Source: Bacteroidales bacterium (GTDB lineage: Bacteria > Bacteroidota > Bacteroidia > Bacteroidales > UBA932). Taken from it: a DNA stretch of 26,440 nucleotides. Made by a program: the position numbers and the translations under genes. The DNA is taken from positions 1 through 26,440 of the forward strand of contig JAFYZE010000144.1 in assembly GCA_017548805.1 (NCBI GenBank). Reading direction: 5' to 3'. The notes beneath the pieces were generated by a model. That model did no database searches. It had not been told where the DNA came from and saw only the letters and a list, made by a program, of their open reading frames with translations. Of this stretch, positions 15,301 to 22,610 are shown piece after piece (position 1 is the first letter of the stretch; every line of letters starts with the position of its first letter).

Positions 15301-15477
15301 GCTGCCATCAGCAATCTCCGCTTCTACGTGTCGCTTGACGACTACTTCACCTTCTCCAAGTATCCTGGACTCGATCCTGAGACCGCTTCCATGAACAACT
15401 CCACCGGTGCAGGCCTCGACTTCGGTTCCTATCCTACCATGCAGAAGGTCCTCCTCGGTGTCAATATCACGTTCTAA
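12370..15477 (+). CDS. SusC-like TonB-dependent outer-membrane transporter (pair 2)
   Basis: This 1035-residue SusC/RagA-class protein has a signal peptide ending AFAQ (residue ~25). It is followed by a carboxypeptidase-regulatory-like domain (NRPLSGKVVDQNGEPVVGAS ... AGRPVINFTLEED), the signature EETVVIGYGVQRKSDLSG, the plug with SPLYIVDGLQ and LKDAASAAIYGAQAGNGVVL, and a beta barrel ending LGVNITF. Its first ~118 residues are unusually close to SusC3 (77 of 96 residues identical by hand count over the mature N-terminal stretch), while the plug and barrel are much less alike. It lies 163 nt after the dehydrogenase gene without a clear terminator or standard promoter. SusD2 follows within 15 nt. 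The substrate is not deducible. Confidence 0.95.
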   Translation: MKQTILKRSAVILAILLMGFTAFAQNRPLSGKVVDQNGEPVVGASIMVVGNSTLGTVTDVDGNYSFSVPAQASVTVSCIGYSSQTVSVAGRPVINFTLEEDNEFLEETVVIGYGVQRKSDLSGAVASVRQEDLKNRSTADAAAALQGKVSGVHVLTNGAPGEGASIRVRGYSSNGGSLSPLYIVDGLQVSSIQYIDPSMIESIEVLKDAASAAIYGAQAGNGVVLVTTKTGSEGTATVTYNGKATLQDFHKRPMMNREELTQYLKYEYGDDWVDSRIGMYDYKHPYYENGVIDTDWLSEYFEPTWSQQHGISFSGGNRNGHFFTSLNYVYDDGVVKGKKDVYKRLTAQVNADYNLFKWLQVGVNNSIEKWATQSVSQRGYGSSFESVLSMDPMTPVYWVTPDEMSLSFKTVYDALQAGTSDINYRLFRDEKGWYANTKYSDMEGSAFAKRDATDSENGGFNINGTFFANLKPIKGLTITSRLGYRLNFGVSHSYSAPYWIGDRGSQKTYSISANASTGWYYQWENFANYLFNIGKNNFTVMAGMSYRETNSDSVNASSSGEDILSSYEPNFRYLSYVLSGAPKSISNSPGKSASLAYFGRFIWNYDNRYQIQANFRADAFDSSKLPASNRWGYFPSVSAYWTISNEQFFKDNVNTKVFNFLKFRASWGRNGNISVLSGYPYTATISIGSSSYQYDIDNIGNSYGSAPSKLPNPNLKWETSEQIDFGIDARMFNNRLTFTADYFNKQTKDLLFSVTIPSELGFSSVTTNGGNVLNTGWEFELGWRDHIGDLNYSISGNFSTLHNEVLSLAEGSTPSRRTDASSSNYQVETVFDVGYPIWYMNGYEYAGVSSDGKPEFINANGERTDVVSSGDLKFIGQTTPKYTFGLNLSLDYKGFDFALYGSGVAGNVIMPVLHRTGFKNDLKYYLEAYESGKYPNLSEVSGNYQFWSSTANVFKGDYFRIKQMQFGYTLPARITKKAAISNLRFYVSLDDYFTFSKYPGLDPETASMNNSTGAGLDFGSYPTMQKVLLGVNITF

Positions 15478-15492
15478 ATCATGATTTACGCA

Positions 15493-17304
15493 ATGAAAAA
15501 GATCATTCTCCCTATACTTTTAGTGTTCTCGCTTATCGCAGTATCCTGCGAGTCCAAGCTTGAGATCCCCCAGAAGGGTACCGTCAGCACCCTGGAGTTC
15601 TATGCCTCCGATGCAGACGCCGAGGCCGCTCTCAACAACATCTATGCGAGTTTCATCAGCATTGCTTCTGCCAACGGTATCAACAACCCCGAGCTGATGA
15701 TCCTCAACTATTCCTCCGATGATATCCTCGCGGCCGGCGGAAACATCGACGACCATGACGATTTCCGTATCTTCTGCGAATTCCGCTATCCTGAAACGAA
15801 CGGACTCCTTAAGACTTGCTACGACCGTTATGTCTCCTGTATCTATGCCTGCAACCTCGTGATCTCCAACTTCTCCACGGAGAACCGCAACGGTGATGCC
15901 CCCAAGTGGGAGAGCACCTACACCAAGCAGTGCGTGGAGCAGGCCCGCGTGATGCGTGCCTATGTCCATATGATGATGGCCATCATGTGGAACCGTCCGG
16001 CCATCATCGACCGTCTCCTCGAGCCCGATGAGCTCCCAATCCAGGCCGAAAGCCAGTCCCAGATCTTCAAGTGGGTCGTCTCCGAGTGCGACAAGGCCAT
16101 TTCCTCCGGTCTCCTTCCCAAGCGTAACGGTCCCAGCGACAAGAACAGCACCGCTATCATGACTGTAGGATTCGCCCAGTTCACCGCCGGCAAAGCCGCC
16201 GTGTTCGACAATGACATGGCCACCGCCCGCAAGTACCTCGGCGACCTCATCGCTTCCGGGAACTATGCACTTATCCCTACCGAGGAGTACTGGACCAACT
16301 TCCACATCGATGGTGACGGCAACAGCGAGAAGATCTTCGCTCCCAACTACATCTATGACCCCAATCTCGGATGGACCAACACCATGCGCGGCCGCTGGAT
16401 GGTCGCCGACGTCCTCTGCTGGCGTACCGACCACCTCGCTTCCATTCCTCCTTGCACCCCTTGCGCAGGTTGGAACGGCGGTGCCATCCAGGAAGACTTC
16501 GCCAAGAAGTTCCTGGAGCACGACGGTGACTCTCCTCGCCGCAAGGCCTGCTTCATCACCGAGGATGAGTGGCTCTATGAGATGGAGTGGAACTCCGACA
16601 AGAACGACGCTTCCCTCGAGGAGAGGATGGCCGATCCCAACCGCGGTATCTCCGACGTGACCGGTATCTACAGCCACGGCCCTTACTTCGAGTGGAAACG
16701 CATGTCCTACGCAAAGCCCTCCAGGATCCTTACCGGCGGCAGCGACAAATACCGTGGTGACAACGTCCAGGCCGTCAGCGGCGGTGCCTCCAACCAGTCC
16801 AACTTCCCTGTGGCCCGCTACGCCGAGGCTCTCCTCCTCTATGCCGAGGCCTGCATCGGTTCTTCCGACGAGGCAAAGGGCCTTGCAGCCCTCAACCAGG
16901 TCCAGGAGCGTTCCGGATCCGGCAAGATCAGCAGCAAGCTCACCTTCCAGGATGTCATGGATGAGAAGCAGTATGAGATGTGGTGGGAAGGCTGCCGCTT
17001 CCCTGACCTTGTCCGTTGGGACAACCTCGGTAAGGTCGACATGAAGGCCATCTTCAACACCAGCTGGGGCGGCAAGGGCATCCACAAGGAGGTTCCTACC
17101 GTATTCGACGAGTACTTCGTGGAAGGCAAGCCCGGATACAAGAAGTATCACAAACTTTACGAGACTTACTCTTCGGTGAAGTACAACGACTTCTCCGACA
17201 AGTACAAATACTTCCCGTTCCCTCGTGACAGGAAGGCTGTCAACAAGTTCAAGGATGTCCTTGGATGGGAGTATCTCAATGTTGCTGAGGAAGGAGAAGA
17301 ATAA
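15493..17304 (+). CDS. SusD-like surface lipoprotein (pair 2)
   Basis: I choose the ATG at 15493, which gives MKKIILPILLVFSLIAVSC, a standard lipoprotein signal with lipidated Cys19. The upstream ATG at 15481 would only add MIYA. The 603-residue protein then shows the SusD-like pattern LEIPQKGTVSTLEFYASDAD and AEAALNNIYASF, helical repeats, and a C-terminal RagB/SusD region (ARYAEALLLYAEAC, YEMWWEGCRFPDLVRWDNLG, YKYFPFPRDR). It should sit on the cell surface over SusC2. A cysteine-rich loop (IPPCTPCAGWNGG) is not present in SusD3 or SusD4. The gene ends 37 nt before a strong terminator. Confidence 0.93.
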   Translation: MKKIILPILLVFSLIAVSCESKLEIPQKGTVSTLEFYASDADAEAALNNIYASFISIASANGINNPELMILNYSSDDILAAGGNIDDHDDFRIFCEFRYPETNGLLKTCYDRYVSCIYACNLVISNFSTENRNGDAPKWESTYTKQCVEQARVMRAYVHMMMAIMWNRPAIIDRLLEPDELPIQAESQSQIFKWVVSECDKAISSGLLPKRNGPSDKNSTAIMTVGFAQFTAGKAAVFDNDMATARKYLGDLIASGNYALIPTEEYWTNFHIDGDGNSEKIFAPNYIYDPNLGWTNTMRGRWMVADVLCWRTDHLASIPPCTPCAGWNGGAIQEDFAKKFLEHDGDSPRRKACFITEDEWLYEMEWNSDKNDASLEERMADPNRGISDVTGIYSHGPYFEWKRMSYAKPSRILTGGSDKYRGDNVQAVSGGASNQSNFPVARYAEALLLYAEACIGSSDEAKGLAALNQVQERSGSGKISSKLTFQDVMDEKQYEMWWEGCRFPDLVRWDNLGKVDMKAIFNTSWGGKGIHKEVPTVFDEYFVEGKPGYKKYHKLYETYSSVKYNDFSDKYKYFPFPRDRKAVNKFKDVLGWEYLNVAEEGEE

Positions 17305-17341
17305 TTCCGATATGAGTTCATAGAACTGATGAACTTGCTTC

Positions 17342-17374
17342 AAGGGAGGGCGCAGGTTGCGCCCTCCCTTTTTT
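17342..17374 (+). terminator. Rho-independent terminator after SusD2
   Basis: A perfect 13-bp stem (17342-17354 with 17358-17370, core GGGAGGGCGCA/TGCGCCCTCCC) encloses a 3-nt loop and runs directly into a T6 tract (17369-17374). It separates pair 2 from pair 3. The end of its T tract forms part of the next promoter's -33 box. Confidence 0.92.
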
Positions 17375-17402
17375 GTGAAGAAGGGAAAAAACACTATATT
17401 TG
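17372..17402 (+). promoter_or_regulatory. Promoter of pair 3
   Basis: TTTG (17372-17375) is followed by exactly 19 nt and TATATTTG (17395-17402), a full match to the Bacteroidota promoter. The start would be about 30 nt upstream of the SusC3 ATG. The leader carries AAAACTAACACT (17410-17421), shared with SusC1, and a start-proximal segment shared with SusC2. Confidence 0.8.
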
Positions 17403-17441
17403 ATTTTGGAAAACTAACACTCTTTTAATTCTATTAACCAA

Positions 17442-20400
17442 ATGAAAAAAACGATCCTAACCAGGGCGGCTTTTATCCTGTCCATCCTGTTGCTGAGCGT
17501 CACATCGCTCGCCCAGAACAGGCCTCTGTCAGGTAAGGTCGTCGACCAGAACGGAGAACCGATCATCGGCGCATCCGTCGTTGTCGTGGGCAATGCCACG
17601 CTTGGAGCAGTGACAAACATCGACGGAGCGTATTCGCTCATGGTGCCCGCCAACTCCAGCATCACCGTTTCGTGCATCGGATACACGTCCCAGACGGTGG
17701 CCACGGCAGGAAGACCAGTCATCAATTTCACACTTGAAGAGGACAGCGAGTTCCTCGAGGAGACCGTCGTCATCGGCTACGGTGTCCAGAAGAAGAGCGA
17801 CCTCACGGGTTCGGTCGCTTCCGTGCGCTCGCAGGACCTCACCGACCGCTCGGTCTCCAATGCCGGCGCAGCCCTCCAGGGCAAGGCCGCCGGCGTCATG
17901 GTGTACACCAACTCCGGTGCACCTGGCGAGTCCTCGCACATCCGCGTCCGCGGTATCTCCTCCAACAGTTCCCAGGGCCTCGGACCCCTCCTCATCGTCG
18001 ACGGCCTCAAGGTCGACAGCATCCAGTACCTCGATCCTGAAATGATAGAGTCCATGGAGGTCCTCAAGGACGCTGCCTCTGCAGCTATCTACGGTGCACA
18101 GGCCGGTAACGGTGTCGTGCTCATCACCACCAAGAACGGTTCCAAGTCCAAGGACGGCAACATATTCTACAACTACAAGCAGACCGTCACCTCCCTGGCC
18201 AACTACGCACAGGTCCTGAATGCCGAGCAGTTCATCGACTGGCAGCACCAGGCCGGCCAGCTCGGCACCCGCGAGGAACTCATCGCCAACGGCACCTGGG
18301 ACGGCGTGACCGACACCAACTGGGCCGACGTCCTCTACGGAAAGGGCATCACCCGCAACCACACCATCGGCGCCCAGGGCGGTAACGACCGCGGCTCATA
18401 CTACATGTCCCTCAACTATGTGGATGAGAACGGTATGGCCAAGGGCGACAAGGACTACTACAAGCGCCTCTCGGCACAGATCAACGCCGACTACAAGGTC
18501 AAATCCTGGTTCCAGGTAGGTACCAACACCTCCATCGAGAAATACCAGAAGGCTGACGTGGGAAGCCCTGACGAGTACGGCGGAACCCTCCTCGGAGCCC
18601 TCATCATCGACCCGCTCACCCCGGTCTACTTCAACAGCCCCGATGAGATGCCGACCAACATGCGCAACGCATACGACAACGGCTATGACGTGGACGGCGT
18701 CCACTACAACTACCAGATATACCAGAACGATAAAGGACAGTGGTACTCCACCTCCCGCCTCCTCGACGGTGACGGCGTGAACCCACTCATCAACATCGCC
18801 CGCAGGAACAGCAACAATCAGGGTTGGAATATCCGCGGTACCATTTATGCCAACATCACCCCGTTCAAGAGCCTGGTATTCACCTCGCGTCTCGGCTACC
18901 GCATCGCCCAGAGCTACTCCGACAGCTTCTCCGAGCCTTACTACGTCAACCCGAAGCACTATTCGCAGAGCTACAGCATCTCCGCCAGCTCGTCCCAGAG
19001 CTATTACTACCAGTGGGAGAACTTCGCCAACTTCAACAAGAACTTCGGCAAGCATGCCCTCGGCGCCATGGCCGGTATGTCCTATACCTTCAACGACAGC
19101 CGCGGCGTCAACGCCAGCCTCTCCGGCACCGATCCTCTCAAGAGTTACGAGCCCAACTTCCGCTACCTGTCCTATGACAACGGTTCCGGTACCAAGGGTA
19201 TCGGCGGCGGTACCCCCGGCAACTCTTCACAGATTTCCTACTTCGGACGTCTGACCTACAGCTACGACAACCGCTACAGCATCCAGACCAACTTCCGCGC
19301 TGATGCATTCGACTCCTCGAAGCTCTCCGCCAAGAACCGTTGGGGCTACTTCCCGTCAGTCTCCGCCGGTTGGACCGTTTCCAACGAGCCTTGGTTCAAG
19401 AACAACGTCAGCCGCAACTTCATCAGCTTCCTCAAGTTCCGCGGATCATGGGGTGTCAACGGTAACATCTCCGTGCTTTCCGGTTATCCGTACTCCACCT
19501 CCATCTCATACAACAGCAAGAGCTACCAATACGATCCCGACAGTGACATCATGAGCTACGGTTCCGTCCCGGACGGTCTTGCCAATCCTAACCTTACCTG
19601 GGAGACCTCTGTCCAGACCGACCTTGGTATGGACCTCCGCCTGTTCAACAACCGTCTCACCTTCGGATTCGACTGGTTCAACAAGGACACCCGTGACCTT
19701 CTCGTGAGAATCTCACCTGTGGCTGAGGTAGGTATCTCCTCCACCACCGTCAATGCCGGTTCCGTAAACAACAACGGTCTCGAGTTCGAACTCGGATGGC
19801 AGGACAATATCGGAGACTTCGGCTACAGCATCAACGCCAACTTCTCCACCCTCAACAACAAGGTCACCTACCTCGAGCCTTCAGTGGGACACCAGAGCGG
19901 TTCGCACTTCGCCAACTACAAGATGTACACTTACTTCGAGGAAGGATACCCCGTGTGGTACCTCCATGGATACGAGTATGCCGGCATCGGCCCTGACGGA
20001 TACGCCCAGTTCTACGATGCCAATGGCGAGCTCACCTCGACCCCGACCTCCGATGACCTGAAATATGTCGGTAACACCCTGCCTACATACAGCTACGGTG
20101 TCACCCTCAGGATGGACTGGAAGGGATTCGACTTCACGGTGTTCGGCAACGGTTCCGGCGGAAACAGCCTCGTGCCTTGCATCTACCGTACGGAGCACAC
20201 CAAGATCAACACCCTCCTCTACTACTACGAGCAGGCGGGCAAGACCATCCCGACCATCGACAAGCTCTACGACAAGATCGACTTCTGGAGCTCCTCAGCC
20301 ACCATCTTCAAGGGTGACTACTTCAAGATCAAGCAGATCCAGCTCGGTTACACCCTGCCCAAGAAGTGGCTCGGCAAGGTCGGCATGAACGCCGTCCGCG

Positions 20401-20555
20401 CCTATGTCTCCATGGATGACTGGTTCATCTTCACCCAGTATCCCGGATTCGATCCGGAAGCTGCTACCACCGGCGGTTCCACCGGCCGCGGACTTGACAA
20501 GGGTAACTACCCTAATGCAAAGAAACTCATGTTCGGCGTCAATCTTTCCTTCTAA
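17442..20555 (+). CDS. SusC-like TonB-dependent outer-membrane transporter (pair 3)
   Basis: This 1037-residue SusC/RagA-class protein has a signal peptide ending SLAQ, a carboxypeptidase-regulatory-like domain (~27-102), EETVVIGYGVQKKSDLTG, the plug with LGPLLIVDGLKV and LKDAASAAIYGAQAGNGVVL, and a barrel ending FGVNLSF. From about residue 118 onward it is a close paralogue of SusC4. Over the next 127 residues I count 120 identical, with DNA-identical runs such as 18359-18421 versus 23536-23598. Its first ~118 residues are instead closer to SusC2 (80% versus 67% to SusC4 by hand count). Divergence from SusC4 in the barrel clusters around residues 400-450 (MPTNMRNAYDNGYDVDG and following), probably an outer loop. 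SusD3 follows after 12 nt. Confidence 0.95.
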   Translation: MKKTILTRAAFILSILLLSVTSLAQNRPLSGKVVDQNGEPIIGASVVVVGNATLGAVTNIDGAYSLMVPANSSITVSCIGYTSQTVATAGRPVINFTLEEDSEFLEETVVIGYGVQKKSDLTGSVASVRSQDLTDRSVSNAGAALQGKAAGVMVYTNSGAPGESSHIRVRGISSNSSQGLGPLLIVDGLKVDSIQYLDPEMIESMEVLKDAASAAIYGAQAGNGVVLITTKNGSKSKDGNIFYNYKQTVTSLANYAQVLNAEQFIDWQHQAGQLGTREELIANGTWDGVTDTNWADVLYGKGITRNHTIGAQGGNDRGSYYMSLNYVDENGMAKGDKDYYKRLSAQINADYKVKSWFQVGTNTSIEKYQKADVGSPDEYGGTLLGALIIDPLTPVYFNSPDEMPTNMRNAYDNGYDVDGVHYNYQIYQNDKGQWYSTSRLLDGDGVNPLINIARRNSNNQGWNIRGTIYANITPFKSLVFTSRLGYRIAQSYSDSFSEPYYVNPKHYSQSYSISASSSQSYYYQWENFANFNKNFGKHALGAMAGMSYTFNDSRGVNASLSGTDPLKSYEPNFRYLSYDNGSGTKGIGGGTPGNSSQISYFGRLTYSYDNRYSIQTNFRADAFDSSKLSAKNRWGYFPSVSAGWTVSNEPWFKNNVSRNFISFLKFRGSWGVNGNISVLSGYPYSTSISYNSKSYQYDPDSDIMSYGSVPDGLANPNLTWETSVQTDLGMDLRLFNNRLTFGFDWFNKDTRDLLVRISPVAEVGISSTTVNAGSVNNNGLEFELGWQDNIGDFGYSINANFSTLNNKVTYLEPSVGHQSGSHFANYKMYTYFEEGYPVWYLHGYEYAGIGPDGYAQFYDANGELTSTPTSDDLKYVGNTLPTYSYGVTLRMDWKGFDFTVFGNGSGGNSLVPCIYRTEHTKINTLLYYYEQAGKTIPTIDKLYDKIDFWSSSATIFKGDYFKIKQIQLGYTLPKKWLGKVGMNAVRAYVSMDDWFIFTQYPGFDPEAATTGGSTGRGLDKGNYPNAKKLMFGVNLSF

Positions 20556-20567
20556 TCCGACAGCAAT

Positions 20568-22430
20568 ATGAAAAAGCATATACTTTTAGGTTTGGGCCTT
20601 GCGCTGGCGCTGTTTGCCACAACCTCGTGCAACGAGGACCTTCTGAACATTCCCCAGAAGGGCGTCATCGCGTATGAGAACTTCTACCAGACGGATGAGG
20701 ACGCCGAATCGGCCATCGTATCCGTCTATCACGAGCTCGTAGGCCTCTACGGCAAGCTCAACGGAAACACCCCGTCCTACAACGTCTTCTTCAACGCCCC
20801 CGGAGACGAGCTCTACTGGGGCGGCAGCAACAAGGACGACCATACCGCGGCACAGGAGATCAACGAGTTCCGCGCCACCTACACCAGCACCAACGGCCAT
20901 ATCACTTCGATGTACAAGAAGTTCTACGCCATCATCTACAAGGCGAACCTCGTCATCGACAATTTCGGCGGAGAATTCGCCGACTCGCAGGTCAAGAAGC
21001 GCTGCGTGGCCGAAGCCCGCGTGATCCGCGCATGGTGCCACATGCAGCTCGCCTGCTACTTCGGCACCCCGCCGCTCGTGGACCACGTGCTCCCCGGTGA
21101 TGCACGTCCGACCAACTCCGACAAGGAGGAACTCTGGAAATGGATCATCGACGAGTTCAAGGCTTCCGTCGACGACCTGCCCGCCCGCAGCGGCAAGACC
21201 GACAAGAAGGGAGCAGTCAAGATTACCAAGGGTGCAGCACAGGCTTTCCTCGGAAAAGCCCTGGTCCTGCACGGCGACTATGCCGCCGCGAAGGAGCCCC
21301 TCAAGGCTGTCATCAGCTCCGGCAACTACGCCCTCGTTCCCGGCAGCAAGATGGCTGACCTCTTCCATATGGCAGGCGATGCCAACGAAGAGAAAGTGTT
21401 CGAGCTCAACGTAGTGGACAACGACACCTACGGATCGAACGGCCGCTGGGACTATCAGGCCAATCAGTCGCTGTTCTTCCGTCAGCTGTCCTACTTCCCG
21501 GACTTCACCCTGCAGTCCGTCGGCTGGGGCAACAACATGGCTCCGACCAAGAAATTCGTCGACGCCCTCCTTGCCAACGAGGCCGGATCATACCGCCAGA
21601 AAGCATGGATCGTCTCCTATGAAGACTTCCTTACGGAGTTCCCTTATTCCAAGCTCGATACCAAGTCGGACGGCTCCACGATGACGAAAGAGGAGAAACT
21701 CATGGACAAGAAACGCGGTCTCGACCTCAAGAAGCGTCCCGACCTCTACGCCAACTGCGGATGGTTCTTCCTCAAGTTCGTCCCGCGCGCCGCTGACCTC
21801 AACAACAACAGTACGGCCCGCACGCAGGAGAACAAAATTGTCATGCGCTACGCCGAGGTCCTGCTTCTCTATGCCGAGGCCTGCGCGCAGACCGGAGACA
21901 ATGACGGTCTGAAATACCTCAACATGGTAGCCGAGCGCGCCGACGCTCCCACCTACTCCTCCCTCACGATGGAAAACGTCAAGAAAGAGAAATGGTTCGA
22001 GATGGCATGGGAAGGCACCCGTTTCGTCGACCTCGTCCGCTGGGGCGATGTCGAGAAGGAACTTGCCTTCAGGAGCCACAGCCTTACCCCGTACCTGCGT
22101 GACGACTTCTTCGGCAACTGGGAGAAGAAGGCCGACGGCTCCGCCGACAAGAGCAAACCTCTCACCCCCGTTGCAGTTTCCGATGGTCCTTATACCTACT
22201 ACACATTCCAGGGCATCACCCGAGACAACATCGCCGGCAGCTACAATGAAGCTACCGGACGTCCCCACAAGGCTATCGTCATGTGGGCTGACGACGGTTA
22301 CGGCGCAAAGGGCGGCGGATTCGTGAAGGGCAAGCACGAGCTCTATCCTTTCCCGTTCGACGTCATCGAGCTCAACCCCTGGAACGAGGAGAAGGGCGAA
22401 GGCCTGAAACAGAACCCTGGCTGGGACTAA
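20568..22430 (+). CDS. SusD-like surface lipoprotein (pair 3)
   Basis: This 620-residue protein has a lipoprotein signal MKKHILLGLGLALALFATTSC with Cys21, then NEDLLNIPQKGVIAYENFYQ. Acidic residues directly after the cysteine fit a Bacteroidota surface-export signal. Further features are the TPR-type helices (RCVAEARVIRAWCHMQLACY) and a C-terminal SusD region (MRYAEVLLLYAEACAQTGDN, FEMAWEGTRFVDLVRWGDVE, ELYPFPFDVIELNPW). It is a paralogue of SusD4: I count about 192 of 232 identical residues over the overlapping N-terminal part. It is co-transcribed with SusC3 and closed by the terminator at 22461. Confidence 0.93.
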   Translation: MKKHILLGLGLALALFATTSCNEDLLNIPQKGVIAYENFYQTDEDAESAIVSVYHELVGLYGKLNGNTPSYNVFFNAPGDELYWGGSNKDDHTAAQEINEFRATYTSTNGHITSMYKKFYAIIYKANLVIDNFGGEFADSQVKKRCVAEARVIRAWCHMQLACYFGTPPLVDHVLPGDARPTNSDKEELWKWIIDEFKASVDDLPARSGKTDKKGAVKITKGAAQAFLGKALVLHGDYAAAKEPLKAVISSGNYALVPGSKMADLFHMAGDANEEKVFELNVVDNDTYGSNGRWDYQANQSLFFRQLSYFPDFTLQSVGWGNNMAPTKKFVDALLANEAGSYRQKAWIVSYEDFLTEFPYSKLDTKSDGSTMTKEEKLMDKKRGLDLKKRPDLYANCGWFFLKFVPRAADLNNNSTARTQENKIVMRYAEVLLLYAEACAQTGDNDGLKYLNMVAERADAPTYSSLTMENVKKEKWFEMAWEGTRFVDLVRWGDVEKELAFRSHSLTPYLRDDFFGNWEKKADGSADKSKPLTPVAVSDGPYTYYTFQGITRDNIAGSYNEATGRPHKAIVMWADDGYGAKGGGFVKGKHELYPFPFDVIELNPWNEEKGEGLKQNPGWD

Positions 22431-22460
22431 TATCCCACCCTGATAACAAACTCTTTATAC

Positions 22461-22489
22461 GAGGTGCCCTGCGCGGCACCTCTTTTTTT
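22461..22489 (+). terminator. Rho-independent terminator after SusD3
   Basis: The stem GAGGTGCC (22461-22468) with GGCACCTC (22475-22482) and a 6-nt loop is followed by seven T residues (22483-22489). It ends the pair 3 transcript 31 nt after the SusD3 stop. Confidence 0.9.
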
Positions 22490-22503
22490 ACCATATCTTT
22501 TAC

Positions 22504-22511
22504 TATATTTG
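22504..22511 (+). promoter_or_regulatory. -7 element of the pair 4 promoter
   Basis: TATATTTG is an exact match to the -7 consensus, 15 nt past the pair 3 terminator. The -33 position falls in the terminator T tract and lacks the usual G. The expected start near 22518 gives a leader of about 90 nt, much longer than that of SusC3. Confidence 0.6.
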
Positions 22512-22530
22512 CAGATATAACCACATCTCT

Positions 22531-22610
22531 TAAATCAGTGTTCACGGAGTTGGAAACGGCTCCGCGTGATATTGCACATTCCATAACCAATATTATTAAT
22601 CACTGATTTA
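22531..22610 (+). promoter_or_regulatory. Structured leader closing on the SusC4 start codon
   Basis: TAAATCAGTG (22531-22540) is matched by its exact reverse complement CACTGATTTA (22601-22610), whose last base is the A of the ATG at 22610. Inside the 60-nt loop is a second hairpin, CACGGAG (22543-22549) with CTCCG-C-GTG (22560-22568), carrying a one-base bulge and a 10-nt loop. Folded, the start codon would be partly paired. Confidence 0.6.

Noticed and set aside
15481..15492. Upstream start for SusD2
   Set aside because: It adds MIYA before a textbook lipoprotein signal. The ATG at 15493 matches the MKK start of the other three SusD proteins.
15520..17394. Minus-strand open frame of 624 codons opposite SusD2
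   Set aside because: It mirrors the codon structure of SusD2 in GC-rich DNA, has a low-complexity V/G/L/D-rich translation without domains, and lacks a promoter. SusD2 is unmistakable on the plus strand.
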